Below are positions 44,638 to 56,200 of a stretch of 64,000 nt of DNA, piece by piece. The DNA lies in the NCBI GenBank assembly GCA_028554645.1, contig JAQOOI010000078.1, positions 372,001 through 436,000 of the forward strand, given 5' to 3'. The number at the start of each line of letters is the position of its first letter. Position 1 is the first letter of the stretch. The position numbers and the translations under genes were made by a program. This DNA is from Omphalotus guepiniiformis (Eukaryota > Basidiomycota > Agaricomycetes > Agaricales > Omphalotaceae). The notes under the pieces are model-generated. The model ran no database searches. It saw nothing but the letters and a program-made list of their open reading frames with translations, and had not been told where the DNA came from.

Positions 44638-46427
44638 ATGGGTGCCTGCATATCTTCTGCTGGGGGAATGGAGGTTTCTGCGGCTGATAAAGCGCTGCAT
44701 CGTCAGGCAGAGAAGGAACTGAAAGATGTGAGTAATTCACTCATGCTTGTACGACCTCTGCTCGGATGATTCATACTGACTCGACGTCTTATCGCTAGGC
44801 CAAGGCCAAATTGGCATCTCAAGTCAAGGTATGCTCATATACCTCACAATCGCTTGTCCTTTACGTTTTTCACTGAAATTCAAATATCAGGTGCTCCTGC
44901 TTGGTTCTGGTGATTCTGGGAAGTCCACAATACTCAAGGTAAAGGTTTTTGAGTTTGTTTTGCGTTCTTGTGACTCATGTGCCAATGTCGTAGCAAATGC
45001 GGTTGATTCATCGAGTGCCATTTTCACCACAAGAGATTGAGTCATACAGACAGCTCGTCTTTGACAATCTTACGCGCGGCATGAAGTACCTTCTTGATGC
45101 TATGGAGGAGATGGATCTCAAGGTCTCAGAGCAAAACCTTCCTTACGTTGACCTCATCGAGAACGCCCGCGACATCCGGGACAGCGAAGCATTCCCCGAG
45201 TCCTATCATGAACCTCTAAAATTGCTTTGGGAAGATGTGAACGTACAGCGGGCTTGGGAGCGAGGGAATGAAGCAGCGTTACCAGAAAAGTGCGACATTA
45301 TCTGCTCACGTATCTTCTTGATCTGACAATTTGTCTTGTCCACCTTCCTGCAGCTTGCTGTATTTCTTCTCCTCACTGGAACGACTCTTTGACCCGGCTT
45401 ATCAGCCAACAGAGCAAGACATCATTCACGCTCGGGCAAGGACGATCGGTATCACCGAGACAACATTCTATTTACGGGATCACGAAATGCTTATGGTGGA
45501 TGTCGGCGGTCAAAAGAGCGAGAGGAGAAAATGGATACATTGCTTCCAGGATGTGACGAGCATCTTATTTTTGGTTAGTTTGAGCGGATACGATCAATGC
45601 TTAGTTGAAGACCGAGATGCGGTGCGCATTCCCTCCACTTCCGTCAAGTAAATGTGATTGCTGAACCATCAACGTTTGAATGTAGAATCAAATGCAAGAT
45701 GCGATGACTATCTGGGATTCAATATGTCACTCGCAATGGTTCAAGCAAACATCTATTGTAAGTCTCGAAACCATTCTCTCAAGGATTCAGGAGATGACGC
45801 ATACAATGGCTAGATTCTTTTCCTGAACAAGAACGATCTATTTGAGAAGAAGATACCCCACTCTGACATCAAAAACTTTTTCCCTGTGAGCAGATTCCTG
45901 CAGTTTGTTTCTTCGACGTTTCTGATGATTGCTCTTCCCCTGACTTTGACGGTGAAGCGGGTGACATTCGAGCAGGCCGAGAATATTTCAAGAAACGCTT
46001 TGGTAGGCTTGCGCAAAAAGCTGACCGGTCAAAGGAACGAGAGATTTACATCCAGTGAGTGTTCTTATCAATCTGATGTTCTTCTGACTAGTGCACATAC
46101 TCAACACGATTGATCAAGCATTACCAATGCTACGGATACGGCCATGCTTAGGGTAGTGATGGCTGCAGTTGAAGGTACGCATCTACAGGTCCATCATCCA
46201 TTGTCAATGACTGATTATTCCCCTTTCCAGAGTGAGTGACTTCGATCTTTGCATTCTTTTCACGTTCCTATCTTTCCTATTCCTTCATCATGGACTACTC
46301 TCCCTCCCCTTCGAATTATTCTTCTTTTCGCCAACTGTACGCTCAACATCTCTTCAATTCTCCCCCTGTATCCTATGATTGTAGCATCGTCCTCCGAACA
46401 AATCTTGAAACTGCGGCGCTCATTTGA
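44638..46427 (+). CDS. Heterotrimeric G-protein alpha subunit
   Basis: GTPase coupling membrane receptors to effectors. Exons: 44638-44727, 44799-44828, 44891-44938, 44994-45289, 45354-45621, 45686-45757, 45814-45885, 45942-46054, 46119-46174, 46231 (1 nt), 46385-46427; 362 aa. Gly2 and Cys4 of MGACISS fit N-myristoylation and palmitoylation. G1: GSGDSGKST at 45-53. Switch II: MVDVGGQKSERRKWIHCF. G4: NKND at 273-276. G5 region: TNATDTAM. The last exon gives the alpha5 helix IVLRTNLETAALI, the receptor-contact tail. It can only be joined in frame if a single A at 46231, flanked by CAG and GTGAGT, is an exon, creating the conserved Asp. The junction 45885/45942 is required by homology (FFP then DFDGEAGD), but the intron ends in CCCCT without AG. 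So the gene is either using a non-canonical site, carries a lesion, or the base calls are wrong. Confidence 0.88.
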
Positions 46428-49400
46428 TCCTTCGCTGTTTTTTTTTTCGCGTCACATCTCCCTTATGACATTTCATTGTCCCTATTGCGTCTTCTATGTA
46501 CATCTAGTCTCGTTGCGCTCAGTTCACATGATATCACCCACTATCTGCTTTCGCCGCACCCATATTTTTGCTATCTATTGTTTATGTGTACGGATGCACG
46601 GATGCACGCGACGCGCGCAACAGCCGCTCGCCGTGCTCCTAATTTTTACCTTAATGGCTTTTTGGAAGTGTTTACTGTCGTACCTGCTTGCTATTCAAAC
46701 TTGCAACTTGCTCTCTCTGTTTCCTCTCTTCCTCCTCCTCTCTTCCCCCCTCTCTTTTCCCTTTTTTCTATTGTTTTCTCTTGGTCCTCTCTTTTCTTTG
46801 TCCTCTATTGTTTTCGTACGTCTCGCCTTTTCCCTAAGCAGATGAATCTCATGAATATCTTTTTCTTTTTTTTTCCGTGCCTGGCTCGCTTCTCAAATCA
46901 TTCTCAAATCAATCTCGAATTGTTCAAACAAACTCACGACGTTGGCTGGCATTGCGTGGGTCAACAGTGCAATCGTAAGCAAAAATGTATGTCAATTCCT
47001 GTGCTGCTTCTACTACTCCTTCCTCCCTCCGGCTTTAATATTAAACTGACGCGGCCTCCGGCCATATCGCGTTTCAGATCCGAACTATTATGCTGTAAAC
47101 CCCCGCGTACCACTACCGACGATTACGGCCCGCAACCGACAAGCACTGGTGCTTGCAACGTACTCTTTTTAATCTTTTCATCTATACGATTCGTCGCTGG
47201 GGGAGGTATGGTGTCGCCGTCGAGAGCTGGTCGGGACGGGGCATCGCCGACCGATTTATTGTTCTTGTCTATATTGGTGGGTTGATGTGGGATTTGGATG
47301 TCGCATTGGACAGTTTGCATCATCGTCCATCTTGCATATCAGATGTTCCTTGCGTTTCCCAATGTTTCACATCATCTACCGTTTGATTTCGTCTGCTATT
47401 GCGCGGGAGGGAAGGGGGGTATGTGTATAGATGGTAGTGGTGCCTGGGTGAGAGATGGGGGCGCAGCAGTACAGCGTCACTGCAGGTTGCAAGGGCATCT
47501 TCGTGTTTGGGCATCTGAAGCCAGAAGTGGGGAAGGGGAAGGAAAGAACAAATTTCCGTTCGTTTACTTTCGCGTCCAGCTTTTATGCGATTGCTTTCTT
47601 GTATACATGCGCAAATTGTTTGTCAAACTAATCAGTACCTCTGGGAAATAATATTTTTTTCTTCTTTCTATTGCACGCGAGTTGTTGGCAGGGTGAGGGT
47701 CGACGACTTGTCTCTACTATTCTGCCTATCAACATCCCGATCTTCGGGCGTTATGTACTGAAAAGTCATCGTGGTTTCCAAATACCGTTCATCGTGTACT
47801 TGTATGGATTAGGTACTCGGACCGTACTGACGTTAGCATGCAAGCATGGCGCTAAACTCTTTTGCTTGCGTGCAATAACTATATACAGTAGCATCCTGAT
47901 CTCCACACCACTGTACAATATACATTGGACCAGAGCTCAAGCGTTCAAACGTTCAAGTATAGTAGAAGCAAGCAGGCTAAAAGTCTTCCAACATCCCGTA
48001 TTATTGGTTACTTACAAAAAGTCTATGTAGTCACCCAACTGCCGCTCATTTGGATCGATATCAGGCGCCCGATGTATGCGGTTTCTACTTGACGGCATAC
48101 CAGATATGAATGAATATTTCCTATTGCAACGAATCCCTGCAATAATATGTTCTAAGCGTGAAAGCTTGCATGGCGACTTCTTTGTTTTTCGGACGGGGCA
48201 AGCGAGGGTCGTCTCATAGCATGTACAGACCCTGTACCGTTGACGTCGCAAAGAGGCCAAACCCTAGAGGCTTGACAAGTTTTCTTCCGGCCGTGCTTAC
48301 TTACGGTGTAGGCAGGAAAAGAAACTAATGATTAAGATTAGGAACCTTGTGTATGTAGCCCCACCTCTTACAGCACACCTTGTACTTACGTTGTTGAGTC
48401 GCTTATGTCCAAGCGATAAATACACCCTCATACACCCAATAGTAGGAAATTCCTGAATATCCCCATTACGACAGTAGCTCAAGCTGCGTCCTCAGCTGAA
48501 GCTATTTGTAATCAGACTCCAGTCCGTAAAGGAATTATTCACAGAGGTATCAGTATGGATTATACTTTGGACCAAGCTTGAACAGTGGAAGCACTTGGGT
48601 CCTTGTCCGAACGACGACGGCACGTACTTGTCCCTGTTCGGAGATAAAAGACAGTACCGGTGAGATGTATACTGATCTATAACAAAACATGATCGCCCGT
48701 ACCTTCGTAATCAGTCCTAATCAGTTTCTCTCTATACGGACCCGGACAGTCCCCGTGCCTATAATTTTCTCCAGGCAACGAAACCGGCTTGCCGTAAGTC
48801 AGGTCTGGAGAAAAAGAAAACAAAGAGCAGGTCAGAAACGTCGACTCACGAAGCCGATTGAATTGACAAACCCAAAGTCCAGGGTCCAAAGCATTCATGT
48901 CGAGAGGCAAGTTATACCAGAATAGCTAAATTTGGCTGCGCCCAATTTTCGTAGACTTATTTGAAGGGTGCGCCAGCCCACGAAGACAATATGGGGCTAG
49001 AATGTTATTGAGAGAAGGCCTCTGCAGCACTTGAATGTCTGGCTGGCGTATCATCTGATTGCAGAAATAGGTCCTGGTTATCCTAGGCCAATATAGTTGA
49101 CTGCGGCTGTGGAACGCTCTGAGAAAAACGTACCATATACACCCCGAGAATTTTAGACTAAATTGCGCCGAAACTCAGGAAATGACTGCTTCCGGACTAC
49201 TTCCTGCTACTTCAGCCTTCAAGACTTCCTGCCAAATGGCGTGGGACGCGCCTAAGCTCGTAACAGCAATTTCTAGCGGTTCGAAGATCTGGCAGAGCTC
49301 TTGAGAATAGTCGGCCGTATGATTGGAAGAGAAAGGAAGTCAGTCTCATTTGTAGCCATAGGCTTACAATAGGATGGCTCGTACGGTGCGGGGTAGCGGC

Positions 49401-50495
49401 CATTGAAATACAACATTCAAATACCCTCAATAATGCAAGGCTGGTCCGTGGCTCAGAGTCATAGGAAGAAAAAGGGACCATCAGTATTCCTCAAATGGTA
49501 TGTCGATGAATACCATAGGACAGGTTGCAAGGTACCCCACGCGTGCGGTTCGTGCCCGGAGAGTAGACCGTCGAATGACCCAGGCCTTACCGTATAAGAA
49601 AGGGGAGAGACATCGGAAGCGGGAATACGGAGACGAAGGAAACCCCAAAACACTAGAAGGAATTTCTCAGCGGCTTCGTTTACAATCGATCGAACATTCA
49701 ACCTTTTCTGACTGTCATTGGCAATCTCCCGGTGCATATGTTGGTTGTAGGGACCACAGCCATGCACCAAGTACTTCCAGGAAGCTATCATCGCGGAGTT
49801 GACCTATGTAGAAAATGACCAAAAACTTCATTGAGCAATAACTCGGGACCATTATGCCATTTCCTTGAGATCAGTTTGATCTCACCAATCCAAAGTTCTA
49901 GCCTTCATACCTTCGGATTCGAAAAGGTGTGACATTCCTTGACCGTTAAGTCGCAGTTCCCGCGAAGGCCTCTGCGGAACAATGTTGTCAGCAATTATAC
50001 ATACGTATACAGTGCAAAGATTTGAAGAACAGTTCTTGAACCATGAGGAACGGACCAGGAACGGTCAACCCCAGAATGGCGCAACTGAGTTACTACTTTC
50101 ACGAGATTGTGCTTTCACGAAATTGATTACCACGAAGAGCACTGGAGATTACGAATGCTCAAATCCTCAGCTCGCAGGATGCCCAAGATAGTTCGTGTAT
50201 TGAGATTGACATAACGAATGTGAATGCTAGGAAGGAAAACAACGATCAGTGGCAAATTATGTGACATATATGAGTGAGTTCTCACTCGCAGGACATGGCG
50301 AATTAGTACAACAAACATACAATTCAGACTTTTTGATATGAATAATATATGAGGCTTAACTGGACCGTAACTGGACAGAGACAACTTGGCAATTAGTAGA
50401 TGATGCCGCAGAGTGAGAAGCACCTCACACTGTCCGGACCGTATCTGCCGGCCAACTGAAAGTTTTCATCCTCGTTCAGCCAAGAGCATATCTCG
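46428..50495. other. Gene-poor 4-kb stretch after the G-alpha gene
   Basis: No supported gene. A long pyrimidine-rich segment covers about 46690-46830, with several T and C runs and long frames that are compositional artefacts. A possible two-exon fragment lies at 48677-48910 minus. The region before 50496 contains the UTP18 promoter. No tRNA, LTR or transposase recognised. Confidence 0.45.
46690..46830 (+). repeat. Pyrimidine-rich tract downstream of G-alpha
   Basis: A stretch dominated by C and T (CTCTCTCTG, CCTCTCTTCCTCCTCCTCTC and similar) within the 3' flank of the G-alpha gene. It may be part of a long 3' UTR, or a promoter-like CT block for an unseen transcript. No coding signal. Confidence 0.6.
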
Positions 50496-52655
50496 ATGGG
50501 CAAGCATTCCAGAAAACGACAAAAGTTGGCTAAAGATGAGCCAAACCCTCTGCTAGATGATTCCAGCAAAGACGAGGAAGAGCGAAGGCTTGAAAATTTA
50601 CTTTTCGGAACCAAACTACAACCTAGTTCGAGCTCCCTAAGTGACGAAGAAAACGAGGAAACTGGAGGAAAAGAACTACAGAATCTTCTTGATAATGACG
50701 TGCGTTTATACTTTCTGTTTGAACCACTGAGTGTACTGAGATAGAACCCTGCGAATGCAATAGTTGTTTTTCGTAGATGATGGCTTACCGCAGGATTCAG
50801 AGAGTGGCGACTCAAATGACGACGATGAAGACGAGGAATCGTCGGGTTCGGGGTCTGGATCACAGTCAGAGACAGAGTCTTCACCGAGGAGACGACCTAA
50901 GAGCAAAATAAAGTCCCAGAAAGCTCCAGCTTGGGTAGATACGACAGACCCCACCTCTGTTTCATTAGCTTCGAAACGTCTGCGAAAACTTCGAGATGCC
51001 CCAAACGAGGAGAGCCTTTCAGGTCGAGAGTATGAATCTCGGTTGCGCAGACAATTCGAACGTATAAATCCTGAACCTCAGTGGGCAGCTCAAGCTCGCA
51101 AAAAATCAAAACAATCAGACCAGAATAACGGAGACGACGACGACGACGATCTCGATGTTAACGCGCTTCTGACATCGACATCCGGAATATTATCCTCAAG
51201 GTCACGGTCGACGCGTGCTCCTGTAATACCTGCTGGTACACTCTCAATCGAGCGTCTCAGAGATGCGAACCAGTCCGCACAGAGTTCGCAATGCGGAGAA
51301 ATCAAGTCTCTAGCTTTCCATCCCAGTGAGCGCGTCCCCGTGCTATGTGTGGGTAGTACAGACCGACGTGTTCGAATGTACAATGTAAGTCAGTCTTCAT
51401 ATCCAGCCTGAACTTTCTAACTAGGAATACGTATTCTAGATCGATGGTCATACCTCACCTCTTTTACAAACATTACATGTACCCTCACTACCCATCACCT
51501 CCCAATCCTCCGTCACATTTCATCCTTCCGGCACCCATCTTCTCCTTACTGGTCCTAGACCCTATTACTTTGTGTATGATCTCCAAAGCGGCACTCTCAG
51601 CAGTGGAGCGGGACAAAAAGGGCTTTGGGGCACACGCTTCGAAGACCCATCGTACACGCTCTCGTTACCTTCCCGTAAACGAGGCAGACGACGAGGCCTA
51701 ACAGATGATCTTAGTGGAGAGAGCAATGTGAAAGGTGGAGGAGACGGTGCTGCAGGCATGGAAGTAACCGCATTCAGTCCTGGTAATGGTGATATCCTTG
51801 CTGTGGCCGGACGTGGTGGATACGTGCATCTGGTAGACTGGAAGAGCGGTGCTGGACAGGTATTAGGCAGCTTAAAGTGTTCTGGTACCGGAGGAGGTAT
51901 ACGGGGGCTGTGGTGGACCTCACCGACATCATCCAGCAATCTCTCCGCTTTGGGTGGAAGACGGGGTATGGAAGCTGACAACGGTGGCTCCAGAGAGCAC
52001 TTAGCAGTTCTTACTGGGGATGCCGAGGTCTATCTCTGGGACGTGGGTGAACGGCGATGTGTAAAGAGGTGGAAGGATGACGGAGGGTTTAGAGGGGCCG
52101 GAAGGGTCATGGCGGGAAGTGGTGCAGGGTCGGGGTGGTTAGCTATAGGGTAAGTCCAAGTATACCATGCTCCTTCCGTGTCGACATACATTGACATTTC
52201 CCTGGTTAATCACCTTTGGACAGATCTAACACTGGTTTAGTCAATATTTACGGATCAGAGTCTTTCTCTCCCTCACCTTCATTTGATGAGGCAACTTCCT
52301 CGTTCACGACCCACCCCAAACCCATCAAGACAATCGAGAATCTGACAACACCAATATCAGCTCTTCGGTTCAATCAAGATGCACAAGTGCTTGCCATGGC
52401 GAGCAAGGAGAAAAAAGATGCAATGAGATTAGTCAGTGCTTCCGTCATTCATAGATTTGGCTGTCTAATTTTGGGTTTCTCTTCTAGATTCACTTGCCCT
52501 CTCTCACGTCCTTCTCGAACTGGCCTACTTCAAGCACTCCACTAGGACACGTCACGGCCGTGGACTTTTCTGCTCGTAGTGAGTATATTGCTGTTGGCAA
52601 CACACGTGGTCGTGTGCTGCTCTATCATTTGAGGGATTACGGAGCGCAGTCGTAG
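50496..52655 (+). CDS. UTP18: U3 snoRNA-associated protein 18 (SSU processome)
   Basis: WD40 protein of the small-subunit processome, needed for 18S rRNA maturation in the nucleolus; yeast Utp18 also recruits Mtr4 through an N-terminal arch-interacting motif (family knowledge). Exons: 50496-50699, 50764-51384, 51440-52149, 52224-52431, 52488-52655; 636 aa. A basic and acidic N-terminus (GKHSRKRQKLA, LENLLFG, then LFFVDDG) leads to a long acidic Ser/Asp stretch, SGREYESRLRRQFERINP, and WAAQARKK. The propeller starts around residue 240: IKSLAFHPSERVPVLCVGST, DRRVRMYNIDGHTSP, VTFHPSGTHLLLTGPRPYY, FVYDLQSG. The end is well conserved: IHLPSLTSFSNWPTSSTPLG, VTAVDFSARSEYIAVGNTRG and RVLLYHL. The LFFVDDG motif is a plausible Mtr4-binding element. 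Confidence 0.94.
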
Positions 52656-53227
52656 GAATAATATCTTGGGTCTGAGGCCAGTGTGGGTGTTACTCAGCAC
52701 GTTCCTCGGTACCTGTATCAGACGCTTGAAAAGAATACATCTATCCATTCCGTGCAAGTCACCACAGAACAGGAGCATCACTAAGCAAGAGAATTGGTTG
52801 GCAGACAAGGTATATTGATTTGATGTACATATTACATTATAGGTATAGTTCCCGGTTAATGGTGGTAACTTGATCTATGTAGAGTACACAGGCTTGAGTT
52901 TAAACAGTGGATTGATCTGCATAGTTTGTTGGAGGTCGGCCTGCTGACTGCGGCGAACGGGAGTGCAACATCTTGAACGTCCAGAGATAGCGGCGAATGA
53001 AAAGACCCAGTAGGAAGGAGACGACGTGTGACCGAAAGATATCGTTGACAGATAAGAACCTGGAGAAGTAGCATGGGGGCAATAGACATAGCCAGAGGAT
53101 AGCGCAATACCATTTCCAGAACAAGGCGGCGCGGACAATCCCAATTATTCCCGTAGTCGTCCCAGGTGATAAAAGCAGAACTTGGGGGAGCACTTGAAGC
53201 AAATTGGCTTTTGAGGGGCAATGGCTA
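52656..53227. other. Convergent intergenic region UTP18 / Spo22-like
   Basis: 572 bp between converging stops. Overlapping frames at 52856-53241 minus are rich in hydrophobic residues but have no known domain or good context. They are probably fortuitous. Confidence 0.4.
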
Positions 53228-56200
53228 CTACGTTGGAGCATATCTTGCGAGTAGTTGAGTGTACATCTCCGAAATCTGAAGGCGATCGGACATAAGGGTT
53301 AGAATACATTCTTACCATGCATGGTTAGTAACCACACCTTTTCCGCGCGCTCACTCCCCCCTGGAACAAACTTACAGATTACTGTGGCGGCTTCGAACCA
53401 TCTCTTCGCCTCATCAAGCATCGATGCTCTGTGAAGATGTTCACTCACATTAGCTGATGGAGACAACGAACATAATGGAGCTAACTCAAGGCATTCAAAC
53501 CCGGTATTATATGATGTAGCAAGAAGCCACAGACGCTCATCCATGGGGTAAGCCTATACAACACATGATGTCAAAAAAGAGGTTAGTAAATATCAGCAAT
53601 ACCTCTGAAGACGTATGATGCATGTGAATAGAGTCCGAACCTCATCATTCTCAGTACCTTGCTCCATCACGCTGACAGCCTGTTCCACATATCCGATAGC
53701 TTTCATCCTATCTGCGGGCATATTCCGAGCAAGCATGACAGTGCAAATGGCTCTCAGCCAGCGAGAGAACTTCTCAATGGAAAGGCTGTTGTGCTCGAGG
53801 CTCGCATGTAACACTGCCTATTAATGATGGGCGATGAGAGAGTGGAGAAGTTAGCATGTGCTTTCCCAGGGTAAGTCTGGTATTACCTCTAAACTTCCGC
53901 AGAGAACTTGCATACAAGTGAGTCTCCTGGCCAAGACTAGGTAGTGAAGCTGTGAAATCTCACCGCCGATCGGGCAATCCTGTTCTGACCACTAAACAGT
54001 AGATATCAGCGGTGGGAATAGCGAAAGCATTTAAAAACCACTACCAAAATATCGGCGAATGCTTCATATGTTCCCGCCGCTGATGGACCTGACGTTACAA
54101 TACTCTAAAAGTGACAAGACATCAGTGGAAGTGTTGCAACCTGTGACGTTACACATACGCCAACGAGCTGTAACACCTGATCCCATTCCTTAAGCTGTAC
54201 CAATATCTCCGCTTCGAATACTCGAAGCGTGTGCATGAAGTACTCCGTGCGGAGGATATCGCTCTCATCAGAGAATGTATTTCTCTCCACGATCTCCAAA
54301 ATTTTCGCCTTACATGTTTTGATTTCCGCGGCAATCTCACGAAGATGGTCCACCTTGTCGTGAAAATGAGCGGCTAGTCAGGAAGAAAAGAACATGCAGT
54401 ACATCTCTTTCTCCACTTGCAGACGCAGCTTCGCGTGCTGCGAAGACTTTGAACTTGTGAGCGGCCGGATGTAAAGGGGATGATAAAAAAATCTTACGTC
54501 GACCGGAGATGGCAGAGAAAGATGCATTGACGAGATGGATGTATATGTCTGGGTCGACGTCCACGGGAGATGCTTGACAGTAAGCTTCAATTAGCTGAAA
54601 AGATGATATATCATTAGAATGTCTACTCTTCTATAAGGGACAAACTTACGTCTCTGGACACGATGAATAGCTCTGAAATCTGGTGTTGGTGACCTTCCCA
54701 GTCTGAGCATCCTTGTACAGCGCAATTGTATGCCGTCCGCCATAACCACGAAACATCTTTGATTATCAGGGAGATCGCCTTCTGCTCGGAAGCTGCATCA
54801 ACGAGTATTTTGGCTACGTCACAGACACTGCCAATAAGTTCCTGTCATACCGGAATCACAGACTGGGACTTGCCTGTATGGAAATGAGCTACCACGGTGT
54901 CTATAAGCGCCCTATGAATTCGGTGTCAGTCCAGTCCAGTGGTACGAGGTAAGGATATAAATCTTACTTGTTTGCGGCTGGCTCAGCCAGAAGTTTCAGT
55001 ATGAGCCTGATAATACACCGAAGCAGTGTCATGGCTCCGACGACGGTTTCGCCACTTGTATCTATCTTAAGGGTCTTCATGAGCGCTTCGAGTACCGAAA
55101 GTAGGACAGTCTTCATGTCCGCTTCGTGGGACAGCTGTGTAGCCAGAAGCAGCATTTTCCGGTCAAAATCCGGAGCGTCTACCATGCTATGTATGGCTTT
55201 GCTTGCTAGCAATATAGCGTAAGTTACACATGCCGACCAATACATTTCAGCCATGCTAACCTTCATCCTGTAAACCTGTACACAACTAAACATTCAGCTG
55301 TTATTTAGCATGGCTACAAAACAAATACTCAGACCTTGATGAATGGCAGCAAGAAACATCACATAATGCGTAGTAGCCTCGTTCGAGGAACAACAACGAA
55401 TCACCGCCGATGCCCGAGCATATTCCCGTTGTTCAATATAACACAGGGCTGCTTTGCGATAACATTTCGAAGTGCTCGAAGGAACACTTTCCCGGAAGAG
55501 GCGATGGCTGCCGGCGAGAAACCAGTCTGCTGCCTGAGACCATCGTTTAGAATGATAATGGCGATCACCGTACTGCCATAACAGCTACGCATATCAGGCA
55601 ATATGTCAATAAGACTTGTGGAACGACATGCGAATGCACATACAGACAGACATGCCGTAGCAGGAATGCTCTGCAGTTCGTAGTCAGCTTCACACGTAGC
55701 TGCAGGATAACCGAATTAGAACATCCACACAGCGCCCTGTGTCCAATCTCGTAGACGTGAATGCAGTATCGAGGACTTCCATGGCCCGCGAGTGAGTTTC
55801 ATCTTTGGAACAGTGAATGATCAAGGACGCAAGAATTCGGTCGACATAATCGGAAATCAAATTGTGACTTTTCAACGCCCGCTGTAAGAAATATTGATTA
55901 ACAGACGTGACAAGGGCATGTAAAGCACGGATCTCTTCAGTATCCCCAAATCGATCTCTGAGATGAGCTTACTGTTGATGGCCCAAGGTTCGTAGATCTC
56001 GCAAAATGCTGTAATGAGGTCAGCAAGAAGAGAATGATAGATCAGAGCCCAGAATTCATACTCCGTAATAGTCGTTTCCGAGAAGCTCATATGATCGATA
56101 ATTGACTTAAAGGCTAAGAAAGAACAATTGTAAGCATGCTGACTGACTCTAATACCGACTATCATTTTCCATGGAACCACGGGTTGGCTTACCATCAAGA

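Noticed and set aside
46232..46240. G-alpha ending early as VEE-stop
   Set aside because: It would delete the alpha5 helix needed for receptor coupling, and an intact helix exon exists at 46385-46427. Kept only as the alternative to the 1-nt exon model.
46249..47285. Long plus-strand open frames of 198 and 269 codons after G-alpha
   Set aside because: Residues are dominated by Leu, Ser, Phe and Pro from the CT-rich DNA. There is no domain, and the first overlaps the real last exon of G-alpha in another frame.
52856..53241. Hydrophobic minus-strand frames between UTP18 and the Spo22-like gene
   Set aside because: Three overlapping frames of similar length with no shared signal; the Spo22-like stop at 53228 lies inside one of them. 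Most likely chance.
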